Below, piece by piece: positions 46,489 through 55,435 of a stretch of 64,000 nt of DNA. Made by a program: the position numbers and the translations under genes. Location: contig CAJWAW010000001.1 in the NCBI GenBank assembly GCA_913020255.1, forward strand, positions 1 through 64,000, in the 5' to 3' direction. How positions within the stretch are numbered: position 1 is the first letter of the stretch; each line of letters starts with the position of its first letter. This DNA is from an uncultured Fidelibacterota bacterium. Its GTDB lineage: Bacteria > Marinisomatota > Marinisomatia > SCGC-AAA003-L08 > GCA-002707645. The notes beneath the pieces were generated by a model. It did not search any database and was not told where the DNA came from. It saw only the letters and a program-made list of their open reading frames with translations.

Positions 46489-47814
46489 ATGGGAAATACA
46501 TATTACATAGAAACATATGGCTGCCAAATGAATGTATCTGATTCAGAGCTTGTTTCAAATCAATTGGAAAAAATTGGCTATATTTCAAGTAATAAAATTG
46601 AAAATGCTGATTTAATTTTTTTAAATACTTGTTCGATAAGGGAAAAAGCTGAAGAAACTGTTCATAATCGTTTAGATAGCTTGCATTATTTAAAAAAAAA
46701 TAATCCAAAGCTTATAATTGGTGTTATTGGATGTATGGCTCAAAATTTAAAAAATGATTTATTAGAATCTAAACCTTATGTTGATGTCATTCTTGGTCCT
46801 GATTCATATCGAAATATTCCTAAAATTATATCAAATAGAGAAAATGTTATGAATCATATTGTGGATACAAGATTATCAAAATATGAAGTTTATGACGATA
46901 TGTTTCCATCTAGAAGAGAGGGAGTTAATGCTTGGGTTTCTATTATGAGAGGATGTGATAAGTTTTGTACGTTTTGTATTGTACCATTTACACGAGGACG
47001 TGAGAGAAGTAGATCTATTAATAGTATTATAAAAGAAGTAAAGCATGCTGTATCAGATGGATTTGTTGAAATAACACTATTGGGTCAAAATGTTAATTCT
47101 TATTTAACACCTGATGGAGATTTTGTAACCTTAATAGAAGAAGTAGCAAAAGTTGATGGTGTTAAAAGAGTGAGATATACTTCACCTCATCCTCAAGATA
47201 TTACAGAGAGCCTATTAATAGCTATGAGAAAATATGATAATATATGTAATTATATTCATCTGCCTTTACAATCTGGTTCTAATAGAATTTTAAAAAATAT
47301 GAATAGGACATATACAAGAGAACAATATTTAGATTTAGTAAAGATGATTAGATATTATATGCCTGATTGTTCGATAAGTACAGATATTATTGTTGGTTTT
47401 CCTGGAGAAACAGAAGATGAATTTAATGATACATTAGACTTAGTAAAAAAAGTAAAATTTGATTTTTCCTATACATTCAAATTTTCATCTAGGCCGGGAA
47501 CCAAAGCATCGCAGTATACAAATCAAATTGATGAGAATATAAGGCAAAATAGACTAGAAAGATTAATTACGATTCAAAATAAAATTCGCTTAGAAGTGAA
47601 TAAAGCTAGAATTGGATCTATACAAAAAGTTCTAATTGAAAAAGAAAGTAAAAAATCTGATTTGTTTTGGTCAGGGAGAACTGAAGGAAATATATGGACT
47701 ATTGTAAAAAAGGGAGATGAAAAATTAAAAGATATTATAGATGTAGTTATAAATGATGCACAAGGTATCACACTATTTGGAGAAAATTTAAACAATAAAG
47801 GTAAAATTTCATGA
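46489..47814 (+). CDS. miaB: tRNA-2-methylthio-N6-dimethylallyladenosine synthase
   Basis: A 441-residue methylthiotransferase. The N-terminal UPF0004 domain starts YIETYGCQMNVSDSE with further Cys in NTCSIREKAEE and GVIGCMAQ. The radical SAM motif is GCDKFCTFCIVPFTRGRERSRS. A C-terminal TRAM domain follows. It modifies A37 of tRNAs reading U-starting codons. The stop overlaps lapA (ATGA). Confidence 0.95.
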   Translation: MGNTYYIETYGCQMNVSDSELVSNQLEKIGYISSNKIENADLIFLNTCSIREKAEETVHNRLDSLHYLKKNNPKLIIGVIGCMAQNLKNDLLESKPYVDVILGPDSYRNIPKIISNRENVMNHIVDTRLSKYEVYDDMFPSRREGVNAWVSIMRGCDKFCTFCIVPFTRGRERSRSINSIIKEVKHAVSDGFVEITLLGQNVNSYLTPDGDFVTLIEEVAKVDGVKRVRYTSPHPQDITESLLIAMRKYDNICNYIHLPLQSGSNRILKNMNRTYTREQYLDLVKMIRYYMPDCSISTDIIVGFPGETEDEFNDTLDLVKKVKFDFSYTFKFSSRPGTKASQYTNQIDENIRQNRLERLITIQNKIRLEVNKARIGSIQKVLIEKESKKSDLFWSGRTEGNIWTIVKKGDEKLKDIIDVVINDAQGITLFGENLNNKGKIS

Positions 47815-48176
47815 AATTATTAAAATATATATTTTTTGTAATTGTTTTAATTGTTTGTATAATATTTATTCAACAATTAGATCAATTGAATACAATAAAT
47901 CAAGTACCAATTAAAATTAAAATTCCTTTTTTGAATTTCCTTGATCCTTCAGATGATGGTATAAAAGTCTGGGAAGCGATAATTCTTTCAATTACACTTG
48001 GTGTCTTTATTGGCTTTGTAATAGCTCTATTTCAAATTATTTCTCAAAAGTCAGAAAATATTTCTTTGAAATCAAAAATAAGAAGATTAACAAATGAATT
48101 AGATAGCTTAAGGAATCAATCTATAGAAGATGATATTGATATTGAAGACGAAATAAATAGTGATATAAATATATAA
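47811..48176 (+). CDS. lapA: LapA-like (DUF1049) inner-membrane protein
   Basis: A 121-residue protein with two transmembrane helices (~4-22 and ~55-80) and a C-terminal coiled coil (KSENISLKSKIRRLTNELDS). This is the LapA/YciS layout, which in E. coli works with LapB to control LPS assembly and LpxC turnover. A TPR protein follows 2 nt later, as LapB does in other bacteria. The acidic tail is variable. Confidence 0.75.
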   Translation: MKLLKYIFFVIVLIVCIIFIQQLDQLNTINQVPIKIKIPFLNFLDPSDDGIKVWEAIILSITLGVFIGFVIALFQIISQKSENISLKSKIRRLTNELDSLRNQSIEDDIDIEDEINSDINI

Positions 48177-48178
48177 TT

Positions 48179-49402
48179 ATGTTTTCATTTTATCTATTTA
48201 TTATAATTGTATTAGTAATTATTGTATTATATTTTTTTTATAATAATAAACTAACACCAACTAATAAAAACAATTTAAGAGAAATGTATGCTGAAGGATT
48301 AGATTTATTAGTTTCTGGTAAAAGAGTTGCTGCATATAAAAATTTTAAAAGTATTATTAATAAAGATTCAAATAATGTTGGTGCTTATTTGAGATTAGGA
48401 CAAATTTTAAGAGAAAGTGGAAAAACTAATCAGGCGCTTAAAATACATAAGAGCTTAATATTTAGAAAAAATATATCTTCTTATGAATTAATAGAATTAC
48501 ATAAAAATTTAGCTTTAAATTATTTTGAATTAAATAATTTTAATAAATCAATTGATGAATGTAAAAAGATATTAAAGTTAGAAAATAATAATGAATGGGC
48601 AATCAATCATTTGATTTTATTATATAAAAAAGATAATAATTGGAAAGAAGCAACTGAATATTTGAAAATGTATTTTAATAAAATTGGAAAAACAGATAAT
48701 CATAAATTAGCTTTATTTAAGATTCAAGATGCTAGAGTTAATACTTCAAATAAGAAATTTGTTGAAGCTAGAGAAATATTGGATAGAGCTTTAAATATTG
48801 ATGATCAAATAGGTTTGACTTATTATTTCATTGGGAAAACCTACTCTGAAGAGAGTGGTCTAGAATATGATAAGGCTATTTCTCTAGAAAAAAATGGATT
48901 AAATAGCATGTCAGATAAAGAAGAATATAATAAACACATTGATTCTGCTAAAAAATTATTATCTAAGGCAATACCAATGTGGGTGCATTTTTTAGAAATT
49001 AATCCAGAACAATCTTGGTTAGTTTTACCATTATTAAAAGATGCTTTATTTGCATTAGATAGATATTCGGAAGTTGAATTGATATTAACTAAATCTATTG
49101 ATAGATTTCCAGAAAATACAGAGGTTCTTGCATCACTAGCTGATTATTACGCAAATAAAGGAGATTTTGATAAAGCCTTAGAGATTATAGATAAAGCATT
49201 AGTTAAAAATAATAACTCAATTTTAGTAAAATTAATTAAGTTTAAATTAAATGTACAGCATTCATCTGGGAAAATATCTGTAAATGAAATTGATGATATT
49301 ATTAATATAATACTTAAGGATACAGATTATCAAATGATGAGTGATAAAAAATCAAATAAAGATATTAAGTGGTTACTAGATAATAATGATGAATTTGATT
49401 AA
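48179..49402 (+). CDS. TPR protein, LapB-like
   Basis: A 407-residue protein with an N-terminal membrane anchor (~3-21) and TPR units across the rest (for example GAYLRLGQILRESGKTNQAL and EVLASLADYYANKGDFDKAL). Gene order after lapA suggests LapB/YciM. However, the C-terminal rubredoxin-type CxxC pairs required in E. coli LapB are absent; the protein ends in LLDNNDEFD. Role in LPS assembly is therefore tentative. Confidence 0.7.
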   Translation: MFSFYLFIIIVLVIIVLYFFYNNKLTPTNKNNLREMYAEGLDLLVSGKRVAAYKNFKSIINKDSNNVGAYLRLGQILRESGKTNQALKIHKSLIFRKNISSYELIELHKNLALNYFELNNFNKSIDECKKILKLENNNEWAINHLILLYKKDNNWKEATEYLKMYFNKIGKTDNHKLALFKIQDARVNTSNKKFVEAREILDRALNIDDQIGLTYYFIGKTYSEESGLEYDKAISLEKNGLNSMSDKEEYNKHIDSAKKLLSKAIPMWVHFLEINPEQSWLVLPLLKDALFALDRYSEVELILTKSIDRFPENTEVLASLADYYANKGDFDKALEIIDKALVKNNNSILVKLIKFKLNVQHSSGKISVNEIDDIINIILKDTDYQMMSDKKSNKDIKWLLDNNDEFD

Positions 49403-50219
49403 ATACTTTTATTTTCTAACGATTTTTATTTCTCTGGTTTTTTCAAATTCAGACAAAAAATTAAATGAAACTATTTCATATATTCTAAATGGAAATTATA
49501 TAAAACAAAATCAATATTTAGATAATTCTAATAATGAGAGTTATTATTATAATAGTATATATACTATTACTAGTACTGATGATGTTAAAAATGATTTTTT
49601 AAAAGGTCTTATTGAAATTGATGGTGAAAAATCTAAAGAATATTTTAAAAATTATTATTTAAATTTCCCTGAAGATGATTATGCTGATAATTCAGCTTTA
49701 AAAGTTGCAGAATTTTATTATTCTAGTGGTTTATATATTAAATCTAGTGATTGGTATAAAAAAATTGCTTTGGATTATCCTGAGTCTGATTATTTTGAAA
49801 CTTCTGTATCTTATTTTCTAAATTCTTTAATTATTGCCGGTTATAAGGATACAGTAAATTTTTATATTGAAAAATTAAAAAATAAGCATCCTAAATTAAA
49901 ATTTTCAGATGAATATATGTTTGAAAATTCTATAAAAAATAATACTAAAAAACAAACTAAGCTATATAATAAGAATAACAAAAGTAAATATTCAGTGCAA
50001 ATAGGTTCTTATAAAAACTATGATGCAGCTAAATCAAAAAAAAATATATTGAATAATGAAGGATTTCTATGTAGAATTGATGAAATTCTAGTTAATGGTG
50101 AAGTGTTTTATTCTTTGAGAATTGGTATATTCGGTACACAGGAATTGGCTAAAAAAGAACAAAAGCGATTGATTTCTAGAATCGGTTTATATGATTCAAT
50201 AATAATTGAATTAAAATAA
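49386..50219 (+). CDS. Exported TPR-like protein with C-terminal SPOR domain
   Basis: A 277-residue protein with a signal peptide (FLTIFISLVFSNS), central helical repeats similar to YbgF/BamD-type TPRs (ALKVAEFYYSSGLYIKSSDWY), and a SPOR domain at ~200-277 (KYSVQIGSYKNYDAAKSKKN). SPOR domains bind denuded septal peptidoglycan, so a cell-division or envelope role is likely. It overlaps the upstream TPR gene by 17 nt and ends 4 nt before tRNA-Sec. Confidence 0.8.
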   Translation: MMNLIKYFYFLTIFISLVFSNSDKKLNETISYILNGNYIKQNQYLDNSNNESYYYNSIYTITSTDDVKNDFLKGLIEIDGEKSKEYFKNYYLNFPEDDYADNSALKVAEFYYSSGLYIKSSDWYKKIALDYPESDYFETSVSYFLNSLIIAGYKDTVNFYIEKLKNKHPKLKFSDEYMFENSIKNNTKKQTKLYNKNNKSKYSVQIGSYKNYDAAKSKKNILNNEGFLCRIDEILVNGEVFYSLRIGIFGTQELAKKEQKRLISRIGLYDSIIIELK

Positions 50220-50223
50220 TTAT

Positions 50224-50316
50224 GGAAGCGAATGTCACCCTGGTGGGTACCACGGTCTTCAAAGCCGATGTTTCAGTGAATAGCTGAAAGGTGGGTTCGA
50301 TTCCCACACGTTTCCG
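50224..50316 (+). tRNA. selC: Selenocysteine tRNA (UCA anticodon)
   Basis: A 93-nt tRNA. The anticodon loop CTTCAAA carries TCA, reading UGA. It shows the selC features: 8-nt acceptor strands (GGAAGCGA with ACGTTTCC: seven pairs plus a terminal A-A mismatch, one G-U); a D-arm GTcACCC/GGGTAC with a 4-nt TGGT loop; a long variable arm TTTCAG/CTGAAA with a 7-nt loop; a 5-bp T-stem (GTGGG/CCCAC) and discriminator G. CCA is not encoded (CAA follows). It lies between two protein genes and is likely co-transcribed with them. selA, selB and selD are not in the window. Confidence 0.93.
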
Positions 50317-50327
50317 CAAATTTTATT

Positions 50328-50561
50328 ATGAATGTTCAAAAAGTTATATCTTATTTTATTAAAATTTTATGGTTTGTTACTTTTCTATTGATTGTTTTTA
50401 TGGATAGAGATAGCAAAACAATGATTTTTATTACGATTTCATTACTTTTATTTATGGCAATAATAACTGTTATCAGATCAATAAATTCCAGAAATGAGTG
50501 GCGTCAAATGATTGATGATGGTGAGGTGGAAATTAAAGAGAAAATCAGTTTTGATAAATAA
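50328..50561 (+). CDS. Small two-helix membrane protein, 77 aa
   Basis: Two predicted transmembrane helices (~8-25 and ~30-48) are followed by a charged cytosolic tail (RNEWRQMIDDGEVEIKEK). No family is recognised. It begins 11 nt after tRNA-Sec on the same strand, so it may share its transcript. It is convergent with the sulfotransferase-like gene, 2 nt apart. Confidence 0.6.
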   Translation: MNVQKVISYFIKILWFVTFLLIVFMDRDSKTMIFITISLLLFMAIITVIRSINSRNEWRQMIDDGEVEIKEKISFDK

Positions 50562-50563
50562 AA

Positions 50564-52036
50564 CTATCCACCTAGTATTATATTAACCAAGGTAACAATA
50601 TCTAATACATTAACAGTTCCATCCTGATTCATATCTGCATTTGAATTATATTCATCTGTTCCTAGTACAATATTAACAGTTGAAATTATATCTAATATAT
50701 TGATAATTCCATCATCATTTAAATCTCCTAATAATGAAATGCTGTCAAAATAATCATATCCGTATTTTTGTGCTCTTGGGATTTGAGAATTACCAGATTG
50801 ATTATATTGCCAAACAATTTCTCCATCATAAGTAACTTCAAAGATATATCCTGAATTAGCATCAGTTATAAGTGTATTACCATTTGGCTGTCTGAAGGCA
50901 CCACTTTGAACATCTGAATGAAACCCACCTTCATATATCCATGTATAGCTATTAGGTCCGTATGCATTATTACCTGAAATATCATAGGTTCCATTATTAT
51001 TAATAGGCGGTATAAATTCTAATGCAGCTGATGAGTTGTTACCTGAATGATTATTATTATAAAGAATTAAATTTCCCTCACCTGGATATCCTGAAGGAAT
51101 CCAATTAACACTATGCTGTGAGCTTAGTATCTTATCAGAGCTATTACCTCTATCATAGTTTTGAGGATTTCCCCATCTGTATAAGAAATCTCCTCCCATA
51201 CCATAATTCCCACCTGTATGTCCAGCTGCCTCTTCAGTAGTTGTACTATGATCTATAATATATATTTCATTTTGGAATCTAGACGATAATGCTATTTGAT
51301 CTAAATCTGGGTTATAATCAATAGCATTTATATGCATCCAATCACCATTTGCTTGACCACCTGGTCCACCCGAGCTTCCTGCATTACCACAATTAATATC
51401 CATAAGTTGTGGATTTTCTGATATGTTTCCATAATTACTTAGTGATGAATTAACATCTTGAATTAAATGATCTGTAATATGCCATTCCCATACAATTTCA
51501 GCTCCACCTGTTGAAAGATTTGGTTCAATCTCAAAAATAGTAGTTGCCCACAATTGATTTAAAGAGTTGTTAACACTTGCTCTACCAAGAGCTTGCCAAT
51601 CAGATGAATATAAGCGTTCCCATGCAACCATTAGTATATTACCATTAGGAAGCACATCAATATCGTGATGATGCTGGTAAATTGTATTTGATAATTCATA
51701 AGACCAAAGTTTTTCTCCCTCCCAATTGTAAATTTCTACTCTTCCTCCAGTACCACCTGTACTCATAGTAGGATTATTAGATTTACAGGGATAATATAGA
51801 AGCGTATTTTCAAAACCTGGCTCATTACCTGGGTGTAGGTAAGGCATACTAGCTGCTCCTGTTGTATGTGACCAAGAATTGTATACGCTATTATCAACAT
51901 CTCTCAAATATGTTGTAGCATTACCACCACCACCACCACCACCGCCGCCTGGTGTATAGAGTACATAACCTGCATAAGGCTCTGAGGGTTGAGAAAATAA
52001 AAATGTTGTAATAATTAAATATAATAAATTTTTCAT
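50564..52036 (-). CDS. Secreted arylsulfotransferase (ASST)-like protein with dockerin-like pair
   Basis: A 490-residue exported protein. After the signal peptide comes a run of nine Gly (encoded at ~51938-51963). The body has ASST-like propeller features: HHHDIDVLPNGNILMVAWE, WEWHITDHLIQD, WMHINAIDYNPD, QHSVNWIPSGYPGEGN and DGEIVWQYN. His residues in these blocks may be the sulfated intermediate site. The C-terminus holds GDLNDDGIINILDII and ADMNQDGTVNVLDIV. A TAG stop is used. Transfer of sulfate between phenolic compounds is the family activity; the substrate here is unknown. Confidence 0.75.
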   Translation of the reverse strand: MKNLLYLIITTFLFSQPSEPYAGYVLYTPGGGGGGGGGNATTYLRDVDNSVYNSWSHTTGAASMPYLHPGNEPGFENTLLYYPCKSNNPTMSTGGTGGRVEIYNWEGEKLWSYELSNTIYQHHHDIDVLPNGNILMVAWERLYSSDWQALGRASVNNSLNQLWATTIFEIEPNLSTGGAEIVWEWHITDHLIQDVNSSLSNYGNISENPQLMDINCGNAGSSGGPGGQANGDWMHINAIDYNPDLDQIALSSRFQNEIYIIDHSTTTEEAAGHTGGNYGMGGDFLYRWGNPQNYDRGNSSDKILSSQHSVNWIPSGYPGEGNLILYNNNHSGNNSSAALEFIPPINNNGTYDISGNNAYGPNSYTWIYEGGFHSDVQSGAFRQPNGNTLITDANSGYIFEVTYDGEIVWQYNQSGNSQIPRAQKYGYDYFDSISLLGDLNDDGIINILDIISTVNIVLGTDEYNSNADMNQDGTVNVLDIVTLVNIILGG

Positions 52037-52195
52037 ATATCCTCTATAGATTGTAATTTATAATTGATTCACAAATTTATGTCTAAATATCACTATTTAT
52101 TTAGTATTAATTGTAATTTCTTGTTACTGTAATAATTAGTTACTTTTTTTTGTAGAACCAATTGATAAATTAACCTTAAAATTATATGTCTATTT
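52037..52195. other. Divergent intergenic region
   Basis: A 159-nt AT-rich spacer between two outward-facing genes. It probably holds both promoters. A TTGATA at 52163 precedes the sulfotransferase gene, but no -10 box at 17 nt is convincing. No RNA or small gene is visible. Confidence 0.4.
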
Positions 52196-53293
52196 ATGAT
52201 ACATATTTCAATATATAAAAGATTAGCTACTGTTTATAAGATAATTGGATCAAATTTTGGTAGTTGGGTATCACCAATAGTTGGATTCTTAGTAATTTTT
52301 GTATTACGATTGTTTATAAGCATTTTTATGTTTTTAGATAAAATAATTTTCATAAGATTAAATAAAATAAAAATATCCAATCCAATAATTATTGTTGGAA
52401 ATCCAAGGTCGGGTACCACTTTTTTACAAAGATTTTTAGTTAGTAATAATTTTGGAAAAGGTTCACAGCTTTGGCAAATGATATATCCATCCATTATTCT
52501 TCAAAAATTATTAAAGCCTATACTACCTATTCTCGAATATATAAGTCCTGCCAAACATCATTCTACCGAAGCTCATAAAACTAGTTTAAGTTCTGTTGAA
52601 ACTGATGATGTCGGAATGCTATTTAGATTCTTTGATGGTTTTTTTCTATATGGTTTCTTTCTTTCATGGTCAAAAGAAAATTTATTTAATTGGGTTGATC
52701 CAAAATTAAGAGACAATTCTAAAAGAGATTATAAGTGGCTAGAATCTGTATGGAAAAGAATTTTGGTTTCATCTAATTCAAATAGAGTTGTTGCAAAACT
52801 ATTTTCAGTAAGCGCAAATGCTCCTAAGTTTTTAAAAAAATATCCAGATGCAAAAATTTTATATATTGTAAGAGATCCTTTAAGTGTTATCCCTTCTGGT
52901 TTAAGCTTGGTGACTGGAGTCCTTGATAAGAAATTTGGATTTTGGAATCAGCCTGAAGAAGATAGAAAACGCTTTTTATCTAATTTGTATAAAGGATTAG
53001 TTCAGCTTTTATTAAGATTTGAAAGTGATTGGAGTAGTGGAAAAATAGATAAATCTAAAGTTTGTATTGTGAGATTTGATGAAATGATGAATGATTTCAG
53101 TGGTTTAATGAATAATATAATTAAATTTACTGATCATAAGAATTCAGATGGATTGCAAGAAATAATTAAATCCACTGATAAAAAGCAAAAAAGCTATATT
53201 AGTAAGCATAAATATAATTTATTAAAGTTTGGTCTTACTGAAGAAAAAATTAAGAATGATTGTAAAAAATATTATGAAACTTTTATTAATTAG
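52196..53293 (+). CDS. PAPS-dependent sulfotransferase family protein
   Basis: A 365-residue protein with one or two N-terminal hydrophobic segments (~25-58), then a sulfotransferase domain. The 5'-phosphosulfate loop is IIIVGNPRSGTTFLQRF (residues ~65-80). The 3'-phosphate-binding segment is ILYIVRDPLSVIPSGLSL. It would transfer sulfate from PAPS to a lipid, glycan or small molecule; the acceptor is unknown. The membrane segments suggest a lipid or envelope acceptor. PAPS synthesis genes lie 7 kb downstream. The 3' end overlaps the START gene. Confidence 0.85.
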   Translation: MIHISIYKRLATVYKIIGSNFGSWVSPIVGFLVIFVLRLFISIFMFLDKIIFIRLNKIKISNPIIIVGNPRSGTTFLQRFLVSNNFGKGSQLWQMIYPSIILQKLLKPILPILEYISPAKHHSTEAHKTSLSSVETDDVGMLFRFFDGFFLYGFFLSWSKENLFNWVDPKLRDNSKRDYKWLESVWKRILVSSNSNRVVAKLFSVSANAPKFLKKYPDAKILYIVRDPLSVIPSGLSLVTGVLDKKFGFWNQPEEDRKRFLSNLYKGLVQLLLRFESDWSSGKIDKSKVCIVRFDEMMNDFSGLMNNIIKFTDHKNSDGLQEIIKSTDKKQKSYISKHKYNLLKFGLTEEKIKNDCKKYYETFIN

Positions 53294-53864
53294 TTTATTT
53301 ATTTTAGGAAGTCTATTTTCTCAAATGCCATCAAAAGATTTTGATGGTTGGAATCTATTGCAGGATAGTCATATAAATATAGGTTATATTCAAAAGGATT
53401 TTCCTTGGTGTAAGGCAAGTATTAATTTACCATATACTGTTGATGAAATATTAGTAGTGGTAGAAAATGTAAATGGTTATAAGGAAATATTACATTCAGT
53501 ACTTTATTCAAAAAAAGATGAAAATGATATTGCTCACATTAGAATTAATTATCCTTTTCCATTTACAGATAGAGAATATATAGTAAAATTCAATAAAATC
53601 ATTGATGATAATGATATTGTCTATGCATTTAGTACAAATGATAAATTAAATGAAAATATTGACCCAGATTATATAAGGTTAATAAATGCTAAAGGTGAGT
53701 GGAGGTTATCGCCAATAAATGAAAGTTTAACAGAAGTTTCATATATGTGGAATGGAGAGTTGAGAGGGGATTTCCCAAGTTGGAGTTTATCTAAGGCTTG
53801 GCTGCGACATGGAAATGAAGTTTTAGGAAGTTTGAGAGATAAATTAGAGGATATTAATGACTAA
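53274..53864 (+). CDS. Exported START/SRPBCC-type lipid-binding domain protein
   Basis: A 196-residue protein with a signal peptide (KLLLISLFILGSLFSQ). The body follows the START pattern: ASINLPYTVDEILVVVENVNGYKEI, then YPFPFTDREYIVKF and the C-terminal helix SWSLSKAWLRHGNEVLGSLRDKL. It likely binds a lipid or hydrophobic ligand in the periplasm. The start is set at ATG 53274, inside the sulfotransferase gene, because it opens the signal peptide. It lies between the sulfotransferase and an outer-membrane barrel. Confidence 0.8.
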   Translation: MKLLLISLFILGSLFSQMPSKDFDGWNLLQDSHINIGYIQKDFPWCKASINLPYTVDEILVVVENVNGYKEILHSVLYSKKDENDIAHIRINYPFPFTDREYIVKFNKIIDDNDIVYAFSTNDKLNENIDPDYIRLINAKGEWRLSPINESLTEVSYMWNGELRGDFPSWSLSKAWLRHGNEVLGSLRDKLEDIND

Positions 53865-55434
53865 TAAATTAATGATTGCTTTTATGCTATTAACATTAGG
53901 TTATGCTGATATTAGTTTTAACTACAATGGAAAATTTTCACATTTTTTTGCTTTAAGAAATTCTAATAATAAGGTCTTAAATATTCCATTTCGTATGCTA
54001 GATTTAAACACTTCAATTCAATTAGGATATAATTTTGAAGTTAAGTCTTTATTGTCGGCTCAATATCATAATACAATAGATGATTATTTTAATACAAAAA
54101 ACATTACAGGAGAAGTTAGAGAATTATATGGAACGTATTATTTTAATTCAGGCGAGATTAGTTTTGGTAGAAAATTATTTACATTAGGTAGTGTTGATGA
54201 AAATTCGCCTATAGATCATTTTAATCCCTATAATTATTATTATTTATTAATTGGAGGAACAGACAAAAAAGTAAGCGTTGATGCTTTATCGTTTGAGTTT
54301 TATTTAGGTGAAAACTATCAGATTAGTGGAGCATATTCACCTGATCATAATACAAATTATTATCCTATGAATGATCCTGAATATTCTTTATCATTACCAA
54401 CAACACCTAATTGGTATGAGTATTTAGATAATAAAGGAAGTAGCCATGAATCTTATTTATCTTTAAGGCGTTCATCAAATAATAATGAATTTGTTTTATC
54501 TTATCTTAGAGGTTTTGACAGAGTATTTTCTTTGTCAGGCTTTACAGTTCACGAATATACTGGTTTTTGTAATGAATTAGCTGGAAATCCATTTTTTCCA
54601 ACTTGCATTGAACCAGGAGATGTATTATTCCCTGGTGGTAATGGAACCTTCCTTAACCCAGATAAATGGTTTTCATATAGGTTAACTGAATCATTAAATA
54701 TAGGAGTTGTTCATTTGTTTAATGATTTTACAATAAGGACTGATTTTGCAATATTTCATTCTTTTGATAGATATAATAAAAATGATTATTCAAATTTTCA
54801 GCATACACAGGATATTGTATTAGATACTGAAAATGATCCTTTTGGAAATTGGTATAATGCTTTTCATGAAGGAATTGATATAGATGGAGATGATATATAT
54901 GATGAATTTTATGCTCCTTTAGAAGAAGATGTAATATACTATCAATTGACATTTCAATTAGAATTACCTCTTCCAAATGATTGGCAATTTAATATGCAGT
55001 ATTTTCAATACAAGTTAGGTAGCTATAAAATAAATGAGTATACATTTGATGATACTGAAATAAATATAAATCAAGTGGTTCTTAATTTAAAAGATGTGAT
55101 TAATTCAAATGGAGATTTATTTGTACCAGGGTTTGGTTCTTCAATGGCAACCTTAACTAAAAAATCAATATTATTAGGATTTCAAAAATATTCATTAGAT
55201 AATCGATTGAAATCATCATTTACGTCATTTTTTGACTTAGATGAAGGAAAAGGTAAGTTGATTTCTTTAGAGGTTGAATATGAATTAAATGACAACTTAA
55301 ATATATTGTTTGGAGGTACTAAAATTGTAGGAGATGAATCTATCGTTTCTGAAAGTCTTGTTGATCCTGGATACACATTTAATCTTATGGAAGATTTTTC
55401 TCATAATAGAATCCAATTCAATTATTATTTTTAA
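53857..55434 (+). CDS. Outer-membrane beta-barrel protein (putative porin)
   Basis: A 525-residue protein with a signal peptide (LMIAFMLLTLGYA) and strands of alternating hydrophobic and polar residues throughout, ending in IQFNYYF with the terminal Phe typical of BAM-inserted barrels. SFGRKLFTLGS and the turn-rich acidic loops fit a porin or alginate-export-like barrel. No specific substrate can be named. It overlaps the START gene by 8 nt, so a sulfotransferase-START-barrel unit is likely. Confidence 0.75.
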   Translation: MTNKLMIAFMLLTLGYADISFNYNGKFSHFFALRNSNNKVLNIPFRMLDLNTSIQLGYNFEVKSLLSAQYHNTIDDYFNTKNITGEVRELYGTYYFNSGEISFGRKLFTLGSVDENSPIDHFNPYNYYYLLIGGTDKKVSVDALSFEFYLGENYQISGAYSPDHNTNYYPMNDPEYSLSLPTTPNWYEYLDNKGSSHESYLSLRRSSNNNEFVLSYLRGFDRVFSLSGFTVHEYTGFCNELAGNPFFPTCIEPGDVLFPGGNGTFLNPDKWFSYRLTESLNIGVVHLFNDFTIRTDFAIFHSFDRYNKNDYSNFQHTQDIVLDTENDPFGNWYNAFHEGIDIDGDDIYDEFYAPLEEDVIYYQLTFQLELPLPNDWQFNMQYFQYKLGSYKINEYTFDDTEININQVVLNLKDVINSNGDLFVPGFGSSMATLTKKSILLGFQKYSLDNRLKSSFTSFFDLDEGKGKLISLEVEYELNDNLNILFGGTKIVGDESIVSESLVDPGYTFNLMEDFSHNRIQFNYYF

Positions 55435-55435
55435 T

